64,000 nucleotides of DNA from positions 1,674,001 to 1,738,000 of the forward strand of contig NW_020167521.1 in assembly GCF_001641265.1 (NCBI RefSeq), written 5' to 3'. A program made the position numbers and the translations under genes. This DNA is from Pseudogymnoascus destructans (Eukaryota > Ascomycota > Leotiomycetes > Thelebolales > Thelebolaceae). Below are positions 1-11,643 of this stretch, in pieces (position 1 is the stretch's first letter; each line of letters opens with the position of its first letter). A model generated the notes under the pieces. The model had not been told where the DNA came from. It searched no databases and was given only the letters and a program-made list of their open reading frames with translations.

Positions 1-2
1 AC

Positions 3-158
3 TCGAGTCCAGCGTTTACGAGGGTCTTTACCGATCCCCTTGCTAGCCCGCCTAATATCCATCGCTCACAGAGCAGCAATGCGGTTTTGAATACAACGAT
101 TGACTCGTCGCCTACTCGCAATCTCGGTCAACGCATGCAGATGATGACTGTTGTCTAA
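3..158 (+). CDS. 3' end of an unidentified gene (partial)
   Basis: One frame is open from the window edge to a TAA at 156-158. It encodes about 51 residues rich in Ser, Pro, Asn and Thr and ends Arg-Met-Gln-Met-Met-Thr-Val-Val. The composition resembles a disordered C-terminal tail. I do not recognise the family. The gene would begin outside the window. A chance open frame of this length is possible, so confidence is limited. Confidence 0.4.
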   Translation, partial: SSPAFTRVFTDPLASPPNIHRSQSSNAVLNTTIDSSPTRNLGQRMQMMTVV

Positions 159-1423
159 GGCGGCTGCCTTCTCATGTGGAGTCTTCAAGATGTCGAGTAT
201 ACTCGGCTACTTCCACCGCGGATATCGTGGTGTTTCTTCCTCAGGTTTATTGACGGTTGACATGCAATACCACAGCTCGTGTGTCAGAACCGATTCTGTC
301 TTGGAAAATATTTCTTTTCAGGCTTCTTGTTCTCCTCGCAAGTCTGGATGGACTATACGATGGCTCTTTCTTTAATGCGGTGGGGGAAAAGATTTTTAGT
401 TTGGGTCGGCTACGGCGGCGGCGGCGGCGGACGGCATGGTTTTCCAACATTTCACAAGGCAAGCATATGCGAAAATGACTCTTTTACGAGTGGTGGCGCA
501 TTACTGGTATTTTTCCTTTACGGCACAAGTTTGTGTGATGCATACAATTGGGGTGGTTGGTTGGTGTTTAGGCGGAGTTCTTTGTCTTTTTTTTTGCTCT
601 TGCGTTTTGTTCTCTGCATTTCAACAACGACGTACATTTTTATGTTTGTACGGCAAAAAGAAGGGCTCGGATAAAGGGTTTCTTTCCCAAAATGATATTT
701 GAGAAGGCATGGATGGGATTGATGGGGGCGGGGGGGGAGCGGTACATTGCGCGCATGATGCATTGGTTCCTCATGGTTTATGGGGAGGGGGGAACTTTAG
801 AGCAAAAGGATGGTTCACCAAGGTGTCAAAATTAATGAGCTTTTGAGTGATCTTGGAGTCCTCATTGAACTGCATTTCCGTGAATATTGAGGCGAATGGA
901 AGAGAATGCTTATACACGTGACTCTAGATAATCAGGTACCAGGGCCCACGTCCGTCCCCGTAACTTACTGCCCAGACACTACCATTTACTTACCTGCCCA
1001 GTTCGGCATCCAATGCATCGCATCACCATGGTGCTTCGCCGAGTTCACCGTTTCGCCGAAACCTGTGGTATGTCCGTATCTCGAGAAAGCGGGGAAGCAT
1101 AAGCAAACACCCATGAAGCCAAGCTTCTGTTTTGGCTCAGATTTCCGCAGGCTAAATCAGCACGCCGGTTTCTTGGTAATATATAGAGTGTTCTGATGCA
1201 TCATTTTTTCTTGCTTGGCTGCGAGGGAGCGGCCGGAATTGAGCATAAACTCAATTCACCACTGCCGGTGCAGACGCAGGGCCCGTGATATGTGTGTGGT
1301 ATTACAGGGTTGGGGGTTTCTTATAAATAAGAAGCTTATCACCCACCCCCCTCCCCCCTTCTCCACGGATGCGCTGTGTCCTTAAGCTTAACATTTTAAG
1401 ACCTATTGAATTTTTGGGACAAA
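159..1423. other. Intergenic, no gene seen
   Basis: The stretch has short runs of G and T and several small open frames on both strands, none with recognisable protein sequence or consistent splice structure. It ends in an A/T-rich promoter-like segment before the broken dehydrogenase gene. Confidence 0.6.
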
Positions 1424-2934
1424 ATGCGCTCCTCGCCTTCCTGGCCCATATCTTGACAGCGTCTGCGCAGGATGCTTGTCGGGGGCGCTGACGCCGAGTT
1501 ATGCGCAGCCAGTTTTCGCGGATGGATGGACGGGGAGTTTGATTGCAGGGGCTGAAGAGGCTGAGGGGGATGCAGTTAGATTCGCGGGGGAATTTGTTGG
1601 TTGTGCAGCAGGGGTTGGGATTGTGCCTTTGAGGTTTACGGATGGGGGGGGGACGTGTCTTAGTTTGGTGGAGCAGAAGACGTTGGTTTCGGATAGTGTT
1701 GTGAGTATTGTGGTTATTCTTATGGAGAGATTGTAGTTGTTCAGACGGGGGTTTTGCTGGTCTTTGGTTTATTGTTTTGCTTTATATTTCTCTTTTGCTT
1801 TTTATATTTGATTTATATATGGCTTGGGACAGGGCTGATTATATTGAGCAGCTCAACCATGGAATTGGTCTCTCCGAGGATGGCAAGACCCTATATGCAT
1901 CTTCAGTCGATGCCGCCTTCTCCTGGCCATATGAGCGGAGGCAGTTACCTCGGGCACGAAGTCAACCATCGTCACTGGAATGAACAACGCCGGCCACAGC
2001 ACACGCACCATCCTGTTGTCAAAGAAGGAGTCCGGCTGGCTGATTATAAGCCGCAGAAGCGCGGGGAACATTGATCCACTGGCTGAGGATAAGTCGAGTG
2101 GACACTCTCATCTCAAGGCTTTCAATATCGCCAACCTGACGGCATCCAGCCCTCCGTATGACTTCACGGCTGATGGGAGACTTCTCGGGTGGGGTATGAG
2201 GAATGCGGTCGGAGTGGGGAGGAACCAACCACTGGAGGCATCTTCACCGTGGAGAACTCTGCGGACGATGTCGCCCGAAGTGGAACAGACATCCACGCCA
2301 CCAACCCGGGTGAGGAGATGAACTTCGTTGGCACTCTGGCCTCGAGCGAGAACCAAGCGGTAACTACGGATATCCCAACTGCCTCGCTGTGTGGAATACA
2401 GATATCCCGGATATTGGAACAGTGACGGTCGGCAGCCAGTTCGCTGCTGATGTGACAGATCAGACCCCAACTGTTACCGATGCCGACTGTGAAGAGAGAG
2501 TCAAGCCCAGGTTGACCTTCCAGCCGCATACGACGCCGCTGGACGTCAAGTTTGCTGCTGATGGAGGCAAAGCATTCGTCTCATTCCACGGAAGCTGGTA
2601 AGAACTAAATAAACACACACGGTTCTGGCTATCTGGTGCAGGAACAGTCCAACCCCGGTCGGCTACATGGTGGCCACGATTGACTTCGCCAACGGCCAAC
2701 CCGTAGCTGCTGCGGACAGTCAAACAGCAGCGGTGGATCTCTTCACCAACCCTGATATCACGAAATGCCCAAATGCTTGCTTCAAACCAGCCAGCTTGTT
2801 CCTTGATGGCACGGGGAGGCTGTATGTGAGCTCGGATGCCACGGGCGAGATTTGGATCCTGGGCCCGACTGGTTCTACAACTCCACCTGCCAACTCTGGA
2901 GGTAGACGACGAGCCCGACTACCACGTTTGTAGG
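1424..2934 (+). pseudogene. Broken PQQ-type glucose/sorbosone dehydrogenase-like gene
   Basis: The pieces read as a secreted beta-propeller dehydrogenase of the glucose/L-sorbosone dehydrogenase family, but lie in different frames. A hydrophobic signal-peptide-like stretch (about 1429-1479) shifts frame into TPSYAQPVFADGW. A normal intron follows (gtgagt at 1700, cag near 1831), then LNHGIGLSEDGKTLYAS. Another shift near 1940-1960 leads to IVTGMNNAGHSTRT, and further shifts near 2215 and 2360 lead to TTGGIFTVENSADD and YGYPNC. A second intron (about 2600-2641) joins FHGSW to NSPTPVGYM. The last piece holds CFKPASLFLDGTGRLYVSSD. The start ATG (1424) is itself out of frame and reaches a stop after ten codons. 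Introns still look intact, so this is a decayed copy of a real gene and not a retrocopy. Assembly indels are the alternative. Confidence 0.82.
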
Positions 2935-2935
2935 T

Positions 2936-3870
2936 TCAGTGATGTATGGATGGTGGGGTGATAGCGTGACGGTCTCGCTGAGCACGCTCATTTGGATTTG
3001 TAGATAGCTGACTATATAACGGAAAAATAACGAATGGAAAAGTATTCTGCTTATGAAAATACCTGAAGACTATTTCGAGAGCGGGGAGAAACAAATATAC
3101 AACCCACGTATTTCGATCTGCAATATAATGAAAGGAGGATATAAAGAAGTAGTGTCCGGTTGAACGTTGGGTGCGGGCCGTCCCGAATGTGGTCATGCAG
3201 AATGAGCATACTCATATGGGCCATTTTATCACATTCCGGCGATATTATTCAGAAACCGTCGAAGAAATTGACCACCTCTTTGTTAATCGTGATATAATAA
3301 CTATATAAATAGGGCCCTATGGTAATTTATAGTTTGCGAATGTGCTTCCCCACCCGAGATAAAGTTCATAGAGGCGTGAGACTCGGATAGATTCTCATAT
3401 ATTCCCATCGATTATGGCCCGCATATAAAGAAATTATATTCTCGCCGAAGATGAGCTGCCATGTTAACGGCTTGCAGTCCTGGAGCGCCACTTGCCTGTC
3501 CCTGATTGTCGAAGGGTAGTTGTTTAGACTCGGACTAGGCAAGTGCTCGCCGACTAAAAGGGTTGCACCTTCCGACTTACAGATTCGGGGACTTCTCACT
3601 TTCCACATCGACAATCAGACAACAATCTTCCCTTCTCCCTCTGAACGATATTGATAATCGACAATAAGCGGAGCACCCCCCCGGTTCTGCTTATTGCTTT
3701 TACCCTCCCGGCTACTTGTAGATCGATCCGTGTTGGTGCATCTCAGTTTCCTCACCCGACATTCACAACTTTATAACTGCGATTGCTCAGACACAGGAAT
3801 TCTTTTCATGAACCCGCTCATAAACAAACACCATTAGTTTTCTATTGGGCTTTTCAATACATCAATCACC
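2936..3870. other. Intergenic, no gene seen
   Basis: The stretch between the dehydrogenase pseudogene and the F-box gene is A/T-rich with no recognisable coding sequence. Its right end is presumably the promoter and 5' leader of the F-box gene. Confidence 0.6.
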
Positions 3871-5959
3871 ATGGTCACCCTTCGCGATCGCCCGTCTCGA
3901 GAGATCGAAGACTTCTTCATACCAACGGAACGAAGAAGCTCACTTCGTTCACAAGCTTACTCTTCCCCATCTACAACAGCCAGGCACTTGTCATCAGCCT
4001 TATACATTGACTCTGATCAATCTCCCTCGAGGAAAAGAGGGAAGGTCGTTTATATGGACGGTGGCGGATCTGGATCCGAGTCTGAAATCCACCCATCGCC
4101 AACAAAGCGTCCAAGAGCCAACAAAGCCAAGGTCAACAAGGCCAGGCTGAGTTACCCTTCTCCACCTTCTGAAGATGAAGGCATAAAGACTCCATCTGTG
4201 AAATCGGAAGCTATGTCAGGAATTGTTCTCCTCGATCTTCCACTCGAAGTAAGTTCGAATGCGTTGAAGCTCCCGACCTCACCCACCCCAGATCTGTCAC
4301 GACCTGGAAGATGCTGATCTGTGCCATGATGAACACGTTTGCTTTTGTCAATTCCTTTTCGTGCCTTTACATGCCCATTTGTTTCTGTTGCTGACTATTT
4401 ATTTGTAGGTTCACCAAAACATCATTGGATTTCTCCCGAGCGACGAAGACGTCAACCACTATGGCGCTGCATGCAAGGCTCTTCGGGCATGTGTCGGTCC
4501 CATTGTTTGGCAGATGCGATTCCTGAGAACCTTTGATGGTATCCCAGATGCAGGTCCGGTCAAGCTCCAGGCCCAATACAAGAAACGGAGAGGCATCGCC
4601 ACCAGATTCGTCTCATTTGAAAATGGCACATTGTCGCATCAAAAGGCTTGCCTTGACATGCTGAAGGAAATGATTATTGGTAAGGGCTTCCTTTCATAGT
4701 CTTGAGCAGAGACATGTACTTACTCGCCACAGAGTCGAATGGTCACATCGTTCGCGATGCATATGAAAATGAATCTGTCAGCGGCCTCAACCACCGCTTC
4801 TTCTTGAAATATTTACAATATACCGGTCTCGAAGTTCGACCCAAAGGAACTGACATGCTACTCAACATTGCGGGAACACGATATGATTTCACACCGAAGA
4901 AGAAACCAACACGGCAAGAGAGACTCGCGATGGTGATCAGGCTGTGCTTCATTCATCTCCTTTTGCATCCTCAAATATGCAATATCAAGACCAATGTATT
5001 CCTTGCATCACAAGAGCAGGTCTATAAGTGTTTTATAGAGGCCCCCTTGTTTCTAGGACGAAACAAGAATGAAATTAACATCCTGTGGTTATTACATGCG
5101 GCCAATTTTTTCAAATTCCACTTCAAGACGCCTGATGGAGAAGGCATTCTGGCTCATATGTATCAGCACCTTGAGAAGGGCGAGTTGGCGATGGCTTGGG
5201 CGGGCAAACTCAAAAGTGGAACACAAAAGCTTGGCCCATATTGGAAAGGGGCATTCAGTGAGTTCTGCCAAATGAAAGTCGGGTATGCCAGATGCTAACA
5301 TATTACAGCCTTTCTCCACGAAGAAGATCTGGAAATATATCGTCTCGGACATAATTATCAGAATATTGTCGATGAGACGACAGATGGGAACAATGGGTTT
5401 CAGGTATGACTTCGAACCTAACTTCTGGTACAATGAATGCCCTAACCAATTCTAACAGGACCTCACATTATTTTCAGACCTGAGAAGCACCCCCCAGCTG
5501 GCATGTCCGCCAGAGATGGAGGTGTGGTTGAAAGCAGGCCCGAAAGGAGAATACAAGGACGAAGCCAGCGGAGAGAGGGTGATGCCCAAGGTCCAAGACT
5601 TTTTCGGTCTGGGTCGGAGCGACGCCGACTACCACCTCCATGGTCGCATGCATGGCCTTCCACCCCAGGAAGGAATTCCAGGCTTCCAGCGTGTCTCAAT
5701 GCTGAAATATCTTCCTTGTGTCCACGGGACGTATGGCACTGGGCTCACAAGTTTCTGGGCATATGAGGGCTGCGTACTTCCCGGCAACCAAATCATGTTG
5801 GGGAGATGGTGGTGCCCGACCGGAATAATGGATCGTGGTCGCACATACTGTGGGCCATTCATCTTTTGGAGAGTTTCAGGCTCGGTGGAAGACAAAATGA
5901 GAACTACTGACGATGCCCTGAAGTTCTTGGATCGCGTCGAGGAGAAAACGGTCGGATAG
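3871..5959 (+). CDS. F-box domain protein of unknown target
   Basis: Five exons fit splice signals and frame: 3871-4248, 4409-4679, 4733-5257, 5309-5403 and 5459-5959, giving 589 residues. The start ATG follows a CACC context. The first 115 residues are polar and Ser/Pro/Lys-rich, with a basic KRPRANKAK patch that could be a nuclear signal. An F-box-like motif spans the first splice junction at about residues 122-150 (LPLE joined to VHQNIIGFLPS, then a cysteine/leucine-rich helix). F-box proteins normally bring substrates to SCF ubiquitin ligases through Skp1. The remaining 430 residues show no repeat or domain I recognise, so the substrate cannot be guessed. The gene converges with SEC13 downstream. 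Confidence 0.75.
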
Positions 5960-6503
5960 TAAGCTGCATTGCTACTATCTGAACTTTGAAGACGATTTGT
6001 TTTGCTGAAATGCAGCATATATATTATATAGTGATATCCAATTTGCTGGGGCGGGTGAGCATTGATGCTATTGCCAGATCATTGCACATGTTCTGGTCGG
6101 GTTTTCGAGAATTGGATGTGCATTGTCATTAATCTGAGAGCATGCACTGTGCCTTATATATCAACTCTCAGTAGTATAACTGCAGAGAATCGGTCAAGCA
6201 TTGCATGAGAATAAATAAAAAATGTTTCCCACATACTGTTTGTTTCTGTGTGATACAAATATGGTGGTTGAGAGGCACGGCACTGAGCACAGCTGACCCC
6301 TTTACATTTGAGACCCTGAAACCTGGGTTCATTAACAAACTTAATCTGGACCACATAGCATCATATATTCCAAAGGGACTGTAGAAATGGTACATGGCAA
6401 AGTTTGATTATCTATGCTCAGCCCACAGTAAGACCGGGTATGCTCACTGCTTTTCCCGCAACGCCAAATTCGGAACACCGTAACCACCATCCCTATCTCC
6501 ACC
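5960..6503. other. Convergent 3' intergenic region
   Basis: This region lies between the 3' ends of the F-box gene (plus) and SEC13 (minus). It is A/T-rich with poly(A)-like tracts and no coding sequence that I recognise. Confidence 0.55.
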
Positions 6504-7698
6504 CTACTCCTCAATCGTCTTGACGCACTCCCACTCGCCGCTCAGATTCTCAGTCCACAAGCTAACCTTGTTATCCTGCCCACTAACCGCCAATACATTG
6601 CCGCTCAAGCTCCAGCTGACGCGCCAAATAACCGCATCAAACTTGAGCTCCTTGCTCTCCCACTGCCCCGGGTGCGCCGCATCGCTCGTCCAGATCCGCA
6701 CCGTCTTATCCTGCGACGCAGACGCAATGCACGACTTCTGCAGCACCGACGGCGACCACGCCACATCTCGCACCCAGTCCGTGTGCCCCGTCAGCGCAGC
6801 ACCCTCCTGCTTATACGTCTGGCTCGCCTGGTCATACGCCCACAGCCTCAACGTATTATCGCTCCCCCCCGTAACAAATCGGCGCTGCGCTCCCGCCGCC
6901 GCACCACCTGCGCTAACCAGGCTGCCTGGGGCGGCGCTGGGGGCCCAGGAGACGCTGTTCACGCCCATACCGTGCGCTTGAAAGATCTTGTGGTCCATGC
7001 TGTTATCCTTGAATTCGAGGACGGACACGTTGCCGTCGGAGCTGGCGCAGGCGAGGAGGCAGCCGGATTCGTGGGGCGACCAGGAGATGATGTTCACGGA
7101 GGCGGTGTGCAGGGCGAAGTCGAAGACGCGAGACCAGGTTGAGTTAGATTCACGCCAGATGAAGACTTTGCCGTCGTAGCCGGCGGAGGCGAGGATGTCG
7201 CCGTATTTGGGGTGTGCCCAGGAGACGCACCAGACGGCGCCTTCGTGGCTGGGAGGTGTTAGAGGGGAGAGGAGGGGGGGGGGATTGAGGGGGGAGGGGC
7301 CAAGGGGATAGGGGGGAGGGGAAGATATGGTCCTTGAGGGGAGATGTGGCGTACCCTTTTAATGTCTCTTGTAATTTGTGTGTTTCTCCATCCACCTCGA
7401 ATATCTTCACGGTGCGGTCTGAAGAGCAAGTCGCGAGACGGCGCCCATAGTAGTCGAGGACTGCATCGTGCTGACAGGGTGTTAACATCCAGACTTATAT
7501 CCCAGCAGATCCCTCTATGATGCCCGCCTCCTCCGTAGACTCGGCGGGTTGGTGGGGGATAGACTTACGATCATGTCATCGTGCCCCGAGTTGGTGATAA
7601 CTTGTGCCTATAGCTTGTATTAGCACCGTCCATCGTCGAGCTAAATCCAGGAATGCAGGGTCGACAGGGATCTCGCAATCAGGGGATGTGCTTACCAT
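6504..7698 (-). CDS. SEC13: SEC13, WD40 protein of COPII and the nuclear pore
   Basis: Four exons on the minus strand: 7696-7698 (only the ATG), 7569-7607, 7355-7470 and 6504-7248, giving 300 residues, the usual size for Sec13. The N-terminus reads AQVITNSGHDDMIHDA, followed by WD repeats: LATCSSDRTVKIFEV, HPKYGDILASAGYDGKVFIW, ACASSDGNVSVLEF, FVTGGSDNTLRLWAYD, CIASASQDKTVRIWTSD and LAVSGQDNKVSLWTEN. Sec13 forms the outer COPII cage with Sec31 and is also in the Nup84 complex of the pore and in SEACAT. The first exon holds only the start codon, an arrangement seen in fungal genes. The gene diverges from PEX20, with 469 bp between start codons. Confidence 0.96.
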
Positions 7699-8167
7699 GT
7701 TAACAAAGGTTGGAGCACCAGGAAACAAGAGCTGTGGTAATTGAGAGGCTGTTGCTGTGAATGTTTGAATCCCTTATGTGTCCTATCGTGGCCTTGTTCT
7801 TGAGGCTGAGTGGGTTGGACGGCGGCTCTGAGCTAAGACACGCCCGGCTGGACCCACCCAATTAGACCCCCCTCTACATCATGGAATCCCCATCATCCTT
7901 AATATTGTCCTTACCAATACACGATTTTTCCTTTGAAAGCGACGATAAAAGCACTTGTTTGCTCGCACTCCTCATTGACGCTTGCTTGTTCTAGTAATTT
8001 CTGCATCGACGCATATAGAACCGCTGTCGCGGGTCGCCACTACACACATACCATTCTAGTCACCGAGATAGCCTCGGCTCGATACCACCGACAGCCCTTC
8101 CTCAAATATCAGAATCTCCCCCCGAACTTCACACTTCACATCTACGACAAAACAACAAGCCGCCAAA
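7699..8167. promoter_or_regulatory. Divergent SEC13/PEX20 promoter region
   Basis: This 469-bp gap separates two start codons pointing away from each other, so it must hold both promoters and both leaders. I could not pick out a specific factor site with confidence. The part next to PEX20 is C-rich and pyrimidine-rich, typical of fungal 5' leaders. Confidence 0.5.
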
Positions 8168-10001
8168 ATGGCAGACTCCATGTGCGGCCCCTCTAACGCC
8201 CTCCAAAACTTCCAAAAGCAAAGCCAAGGCGACCGAACCCTCCAACAAGACCGCCTCTCCGCCCGAACGCCACAATCACAAGTAAGTCCCCCCCATCCCC
8301 CTCCAATCCAACCCTCACAACACTCTTAACACCATCCCAGGGCTTCCGCAGCGCCGGTCCCAGCGCCCGCACCCTCGACCCCGAATTCGAAGCCTTCCAA
8401 GCCGGCCAACTCCCCCTCCAACACCCCGAAGCCGGCTTCCACCCCGGCTTCCAGCGCGCGCACACCCCCCAGCCGGGGCAGCACATGAATGTCGGCCCCG
8501 GCGCATCATGGGCGAAGGATTTCCAGCGCCTGGTCATCGCGTCCCCGGGGATGCAGCAGCAGGGTCTCCCACAAGCCCAGCACGCGGGAGGGTGGCACCA
8601 GGAATTCGCACAGATCCATAATACCCAATCCGGAATGACGCAGCAACAACACTCCTACAACGCCCCGCTCGAGCGCCTCTCCTCCCTCGCCATAACCCCC
8701 TTCGGCATGGGCGCCCAACCCATGTACCAAACCCCCATGTACCAACCCGCGCAGCAAGTGCACGCCGAGCAACCCCAACAACTCAACTCCGACGTCGGCA
8801 CCTTCGATGAAGCCGCCTTCGCCGCCGCCTTCGACCAAGCCGCACAATCCGAGCTGCAATCCGAACAAGCCTCCCTCTCGCACGCCCTCCAAGAAGGCCA
8901 CCTGGCATCCGCCCCCATCGGCGCAGACGCAATCCACCACCCCGACACGCCCTCGCAACAACACCTCAGCCCCGCCCAAGAAAGCGACGATCTCGCCCGC
9001 ACAGCCGGCGCGCTCCTGACGAGCGTGCAGGGGGATCAGAGTGATAAATTCGCAAACAGCCAGTTTTTGCAACTTATGCGGCAGTTGAGGGATAAAGAGG
9101 TCGTGGTGGAGGGGGATACTATCATGCCTGCTGCTGAGGCGGGGATGGGCGGGCCGGGGGGAGGAGCAGATAACGTGAGTCCCCCCCCCGCCTCGTGACT
9201 GCGCTCCTCAACGCACCGCGGCGTGCTCTGCGCCTCCTCGCGCGCGACCCTAGGCTGGCCCCCTCTCCGCTCAGTCCACAGACGCTGATTCCGTCTCAGA
9301 CGCGCTAACCCCCTAGGCAGTCGCTGGGAGGACCGCCGTGGCTGGGTCCCGATGGGCGGGGGATGGCGTATCAGAGCGCGAGTGGGCGCACGTCTTACCT
9401 CGGGGTGTTTCCGGGGGAGGTGATGGCGCAGCAGGGGTGGAATGGGGATGAGGGGGGGCTGCATCGGATGTCGTATAGGCGCGCGGATGGGCGCGGGCCG
9501 GATGGGGAACCGTATCCGTTGCCGTCGAGGGAGGAGGTGGAGGCGAACCTGGCGAGGCGGGGGGAGGAGATGCCGAGGAGGGATGAGGAGGTGGGGGCGG
9601 GGGGGGGGGCGATGACATATCGGATGTCGAATGGGAGGGTGGCGACGAGGGATGTGAATCCAGAGCCTCTAGGCCCGATCCCCTCGCTAGATTCGCCAGC
9701 CGACCACACCCACACGCCCGTAATCCCCCGCGCCACGGGCGGCGGTATGAGGGGTATAATGGGCTTGAGAACAGAAGAGGGCCGCGAGCGCGCTCTGAGA
9801 AAAGAAGTAAAGAGGTTAGGGCCGGAGGAGGTGGAGAGGGCGATTAGGTTGGCGGAGGAGGAGGGGGTGAAGGGGGTTAGGGAACGGTTGAGGGCGGTGC
9901 AGGAGAGGATGATGGTTGAGGAGGGGAAGTTGAGGGAGGTTGCTGAGGAGGCGGTTAGGGAGGAATTGGCGAGGGAGGGGAGGAGTTGGGGGGATTCGTA
10001 G
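8168..10001 (+). CDS. PEX20: PEX20, PTS2 co-receptor for peroxisomal import, with long C-terminal extension
   Basis: Three exons: 8168-8281, 8341-9174 and 9321-10001, all phase 0, giving 542 residues. The N-terminus (MADSMCGPSNALQNF) carries the conserved cysteine, here Cys6, which in Pex20/Pex5 is monoubiquitinated for recycling. Two WxxxF-type motifs follow (SWAKDF and GWHQEF), then acidic Ala-rich sequence and a Pex7-binding-like region ending near FLQLMRQLRDKEVVVEGD. Pex20 binds Pex7 loaded with PTS2 cargo and docks it at Pex13/Pex14. The last exon adds about 227 residues, Gly/Arg-rich then a charged helix rich in Glu and Arg (about residues 455-540). I do not know this from Pex20, which is usually about 320-450 residues. 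Reading through the second intron gives a stop at 9196-9198 and a 323-residue form. Confidence 0.88.
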
Positions 10002-10321
10002 GTGTATTTTAGAGTAGTCGGAAGTTTTCATGTTTGGAGTTGAAGGTGGGGGGGATAATATATATGGGTTTGCATGTGCTATTTATCATTCCATCTCCAC
10101 CAGTCCGTCCGTCTCCTACCATCCACCCCCCCCCCCAGACCGACACATAACCCCCCTCGAACCGCTCAGATCCAGCCATGACGATCAGGATCCTCTCCAT
10201 CTTAAACTCCATGTCGTCGGGTTGATCGCCACCTACCCGTCTACAGTGCTGCCCCTCCAACGACCCATAACCGTGTAAACATGCAACAATCCATCGAAAC
10301 CCTTCATACAAATCTAAAAAC

Positions 10322-10485
10322 GGCAAGTGCACGGGTCGATCGTAGCTGCCATATATATAAGTCGGTCGGAGATGTCATACAATACATAAGTGGCAGGTGC
10401 CGTAATTCGTTCCTTCCACACCATATACCATAAGCCGTACAATTTTAAAAAAGGCAAGTGCATGGGTCGGTCGTAGCTGCCATAT
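10322..10485. repeat. Dispersed direct repeat, about 33 bp, two copies
   Basis: The segment beginning GGCAAGTGCACGGGTCG at about 10322-10354 recurs with few changes at about 10453-10485, ending in both cases in CGTAGCTGCCATAT. The copies are 131 bp apart. They may mark an old local duplication. Confidence 0.7.
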
Positions 10486-10519
10486 TTCTTAAGTCGTAGC
10501 TTCCATAAGTATAACTTGG

Positions 10520-10576
10520 AGATATCATAGAATACATAAGATATCATAGAATACATAAGATATCATAGAATACATA
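10520..10576 (+). repeat. Tandem repeat, 19 bp x 3
   Basis: Three perfect copies of AGATATCATAGAATACATA lie at 10520-10538, 10539-10557 and 10558-10576. The unit is A/T-rich and not a multiple of three. A related decayed sequence (GAGATGTCATACAATACATA) occurs once at about 10370. Confidence 0.92.
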
Positions 10577-11643
10577 AAGTCGGTCGTTCATACCCACTAC
10601 TGTCGTTAAGTTCGTGCTTGCCATACATTACCAGTCAAATACCCAAAGGTGGGTGTATAGCGAGTATACAAATATGATAAAAAAACAGTTATACGAACTG
10701 GATCCTCATACTACGATATTTTATACGAAACAAGGAGAGAGGGGGAGGGGGTGGAGTAGAGAATTACGAAGCCTCTAGACGATGGATGGTATACAGCTTT
10801 GATACTTATCCACGGTCTCTCCAGGACCAACAACGGGGACAGACTTGGAGGAGATACCAGGCGGGAGCAGGAGTGTTGGGTGGGGAAGATGGGCTGGCTA
10901 TGTGACATCCTATATTATTGGTGTGCGTTGGGTGGGTGTGGGATGGGTTGAGGTGGAGGGAGTTGGATATATTGATGGGTCGAGTTATAGATATTTACCA
11001 GTCGAAGTCAACAGATGACGTATTCAGAGCCCAAGTCAAAAGAAGTGAAGTAATAATTATCAAAACCAACGCATCTTCAATTCTAAGCTCAACGCTAAAC
11101 CTCTGGCGAGGCCCAACACCGAACAAAAACCATATCAAGGTGTCTGTTCTAACACAAAACGCAAAAGCTGGTCACCGTTCCTCTCCCCCCTTCCCACGAA
11201 AGTTCTTCCACAATGGGAGAAGGAGAGAGAGTCGGAACACAATCGAACAACATGTATAAGCGAAGTCCTTCAACCCCTCTCGGGAGGACACGAAATATAA
11301 AAGCAACGCAGGCGGATCTCTCATATCCTTCCTTTCTTTCCATCCCCGATGTAAACTTTCTCACTCTCAAGTGTTACCCAAAACGCGAATTCGTAATAAA
11401 CAGTGTGAGAAGGTGGTAAAAGTCTTCGAGAAAACAAAAAGGCCGTGAAAATCCGTAATACACTCCGCACAAAGAAAAGTACAATGTCCAGTAAAAAGAA
11501 ATGGAGAACTTTTGTTGCAACCCACGGCGGGAATCGGGCACGAAGGCCCGAAAAACCGCCTCCGAAACTACCAAGGGCCGAGAGCGCAGCAAGCCTCCCA
11601 ACCCCAATCAAAGAAGTGAGAAAGTGTGATGTCAAGCGAAACA

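Larger units (their letters stand above)
10002..11643. other. Repeat-bearing 3' intergenic region
   Basis: This region lies between the converging 3' ends of PEX20 and CPC1. It is A/T-rich and has a few kinds of short repeat, listed separately, but no gene I can support. The part next to 11643 is presumably the CPC1 3' untranslated region. Confidence 0.55.

Noticed and set aside
906..1196. Open frame of 96 codons on the plus strand
   Set aside because: No recognisable protein sequence, no splice context, and the composition is like the surrounding non-coding DNA.
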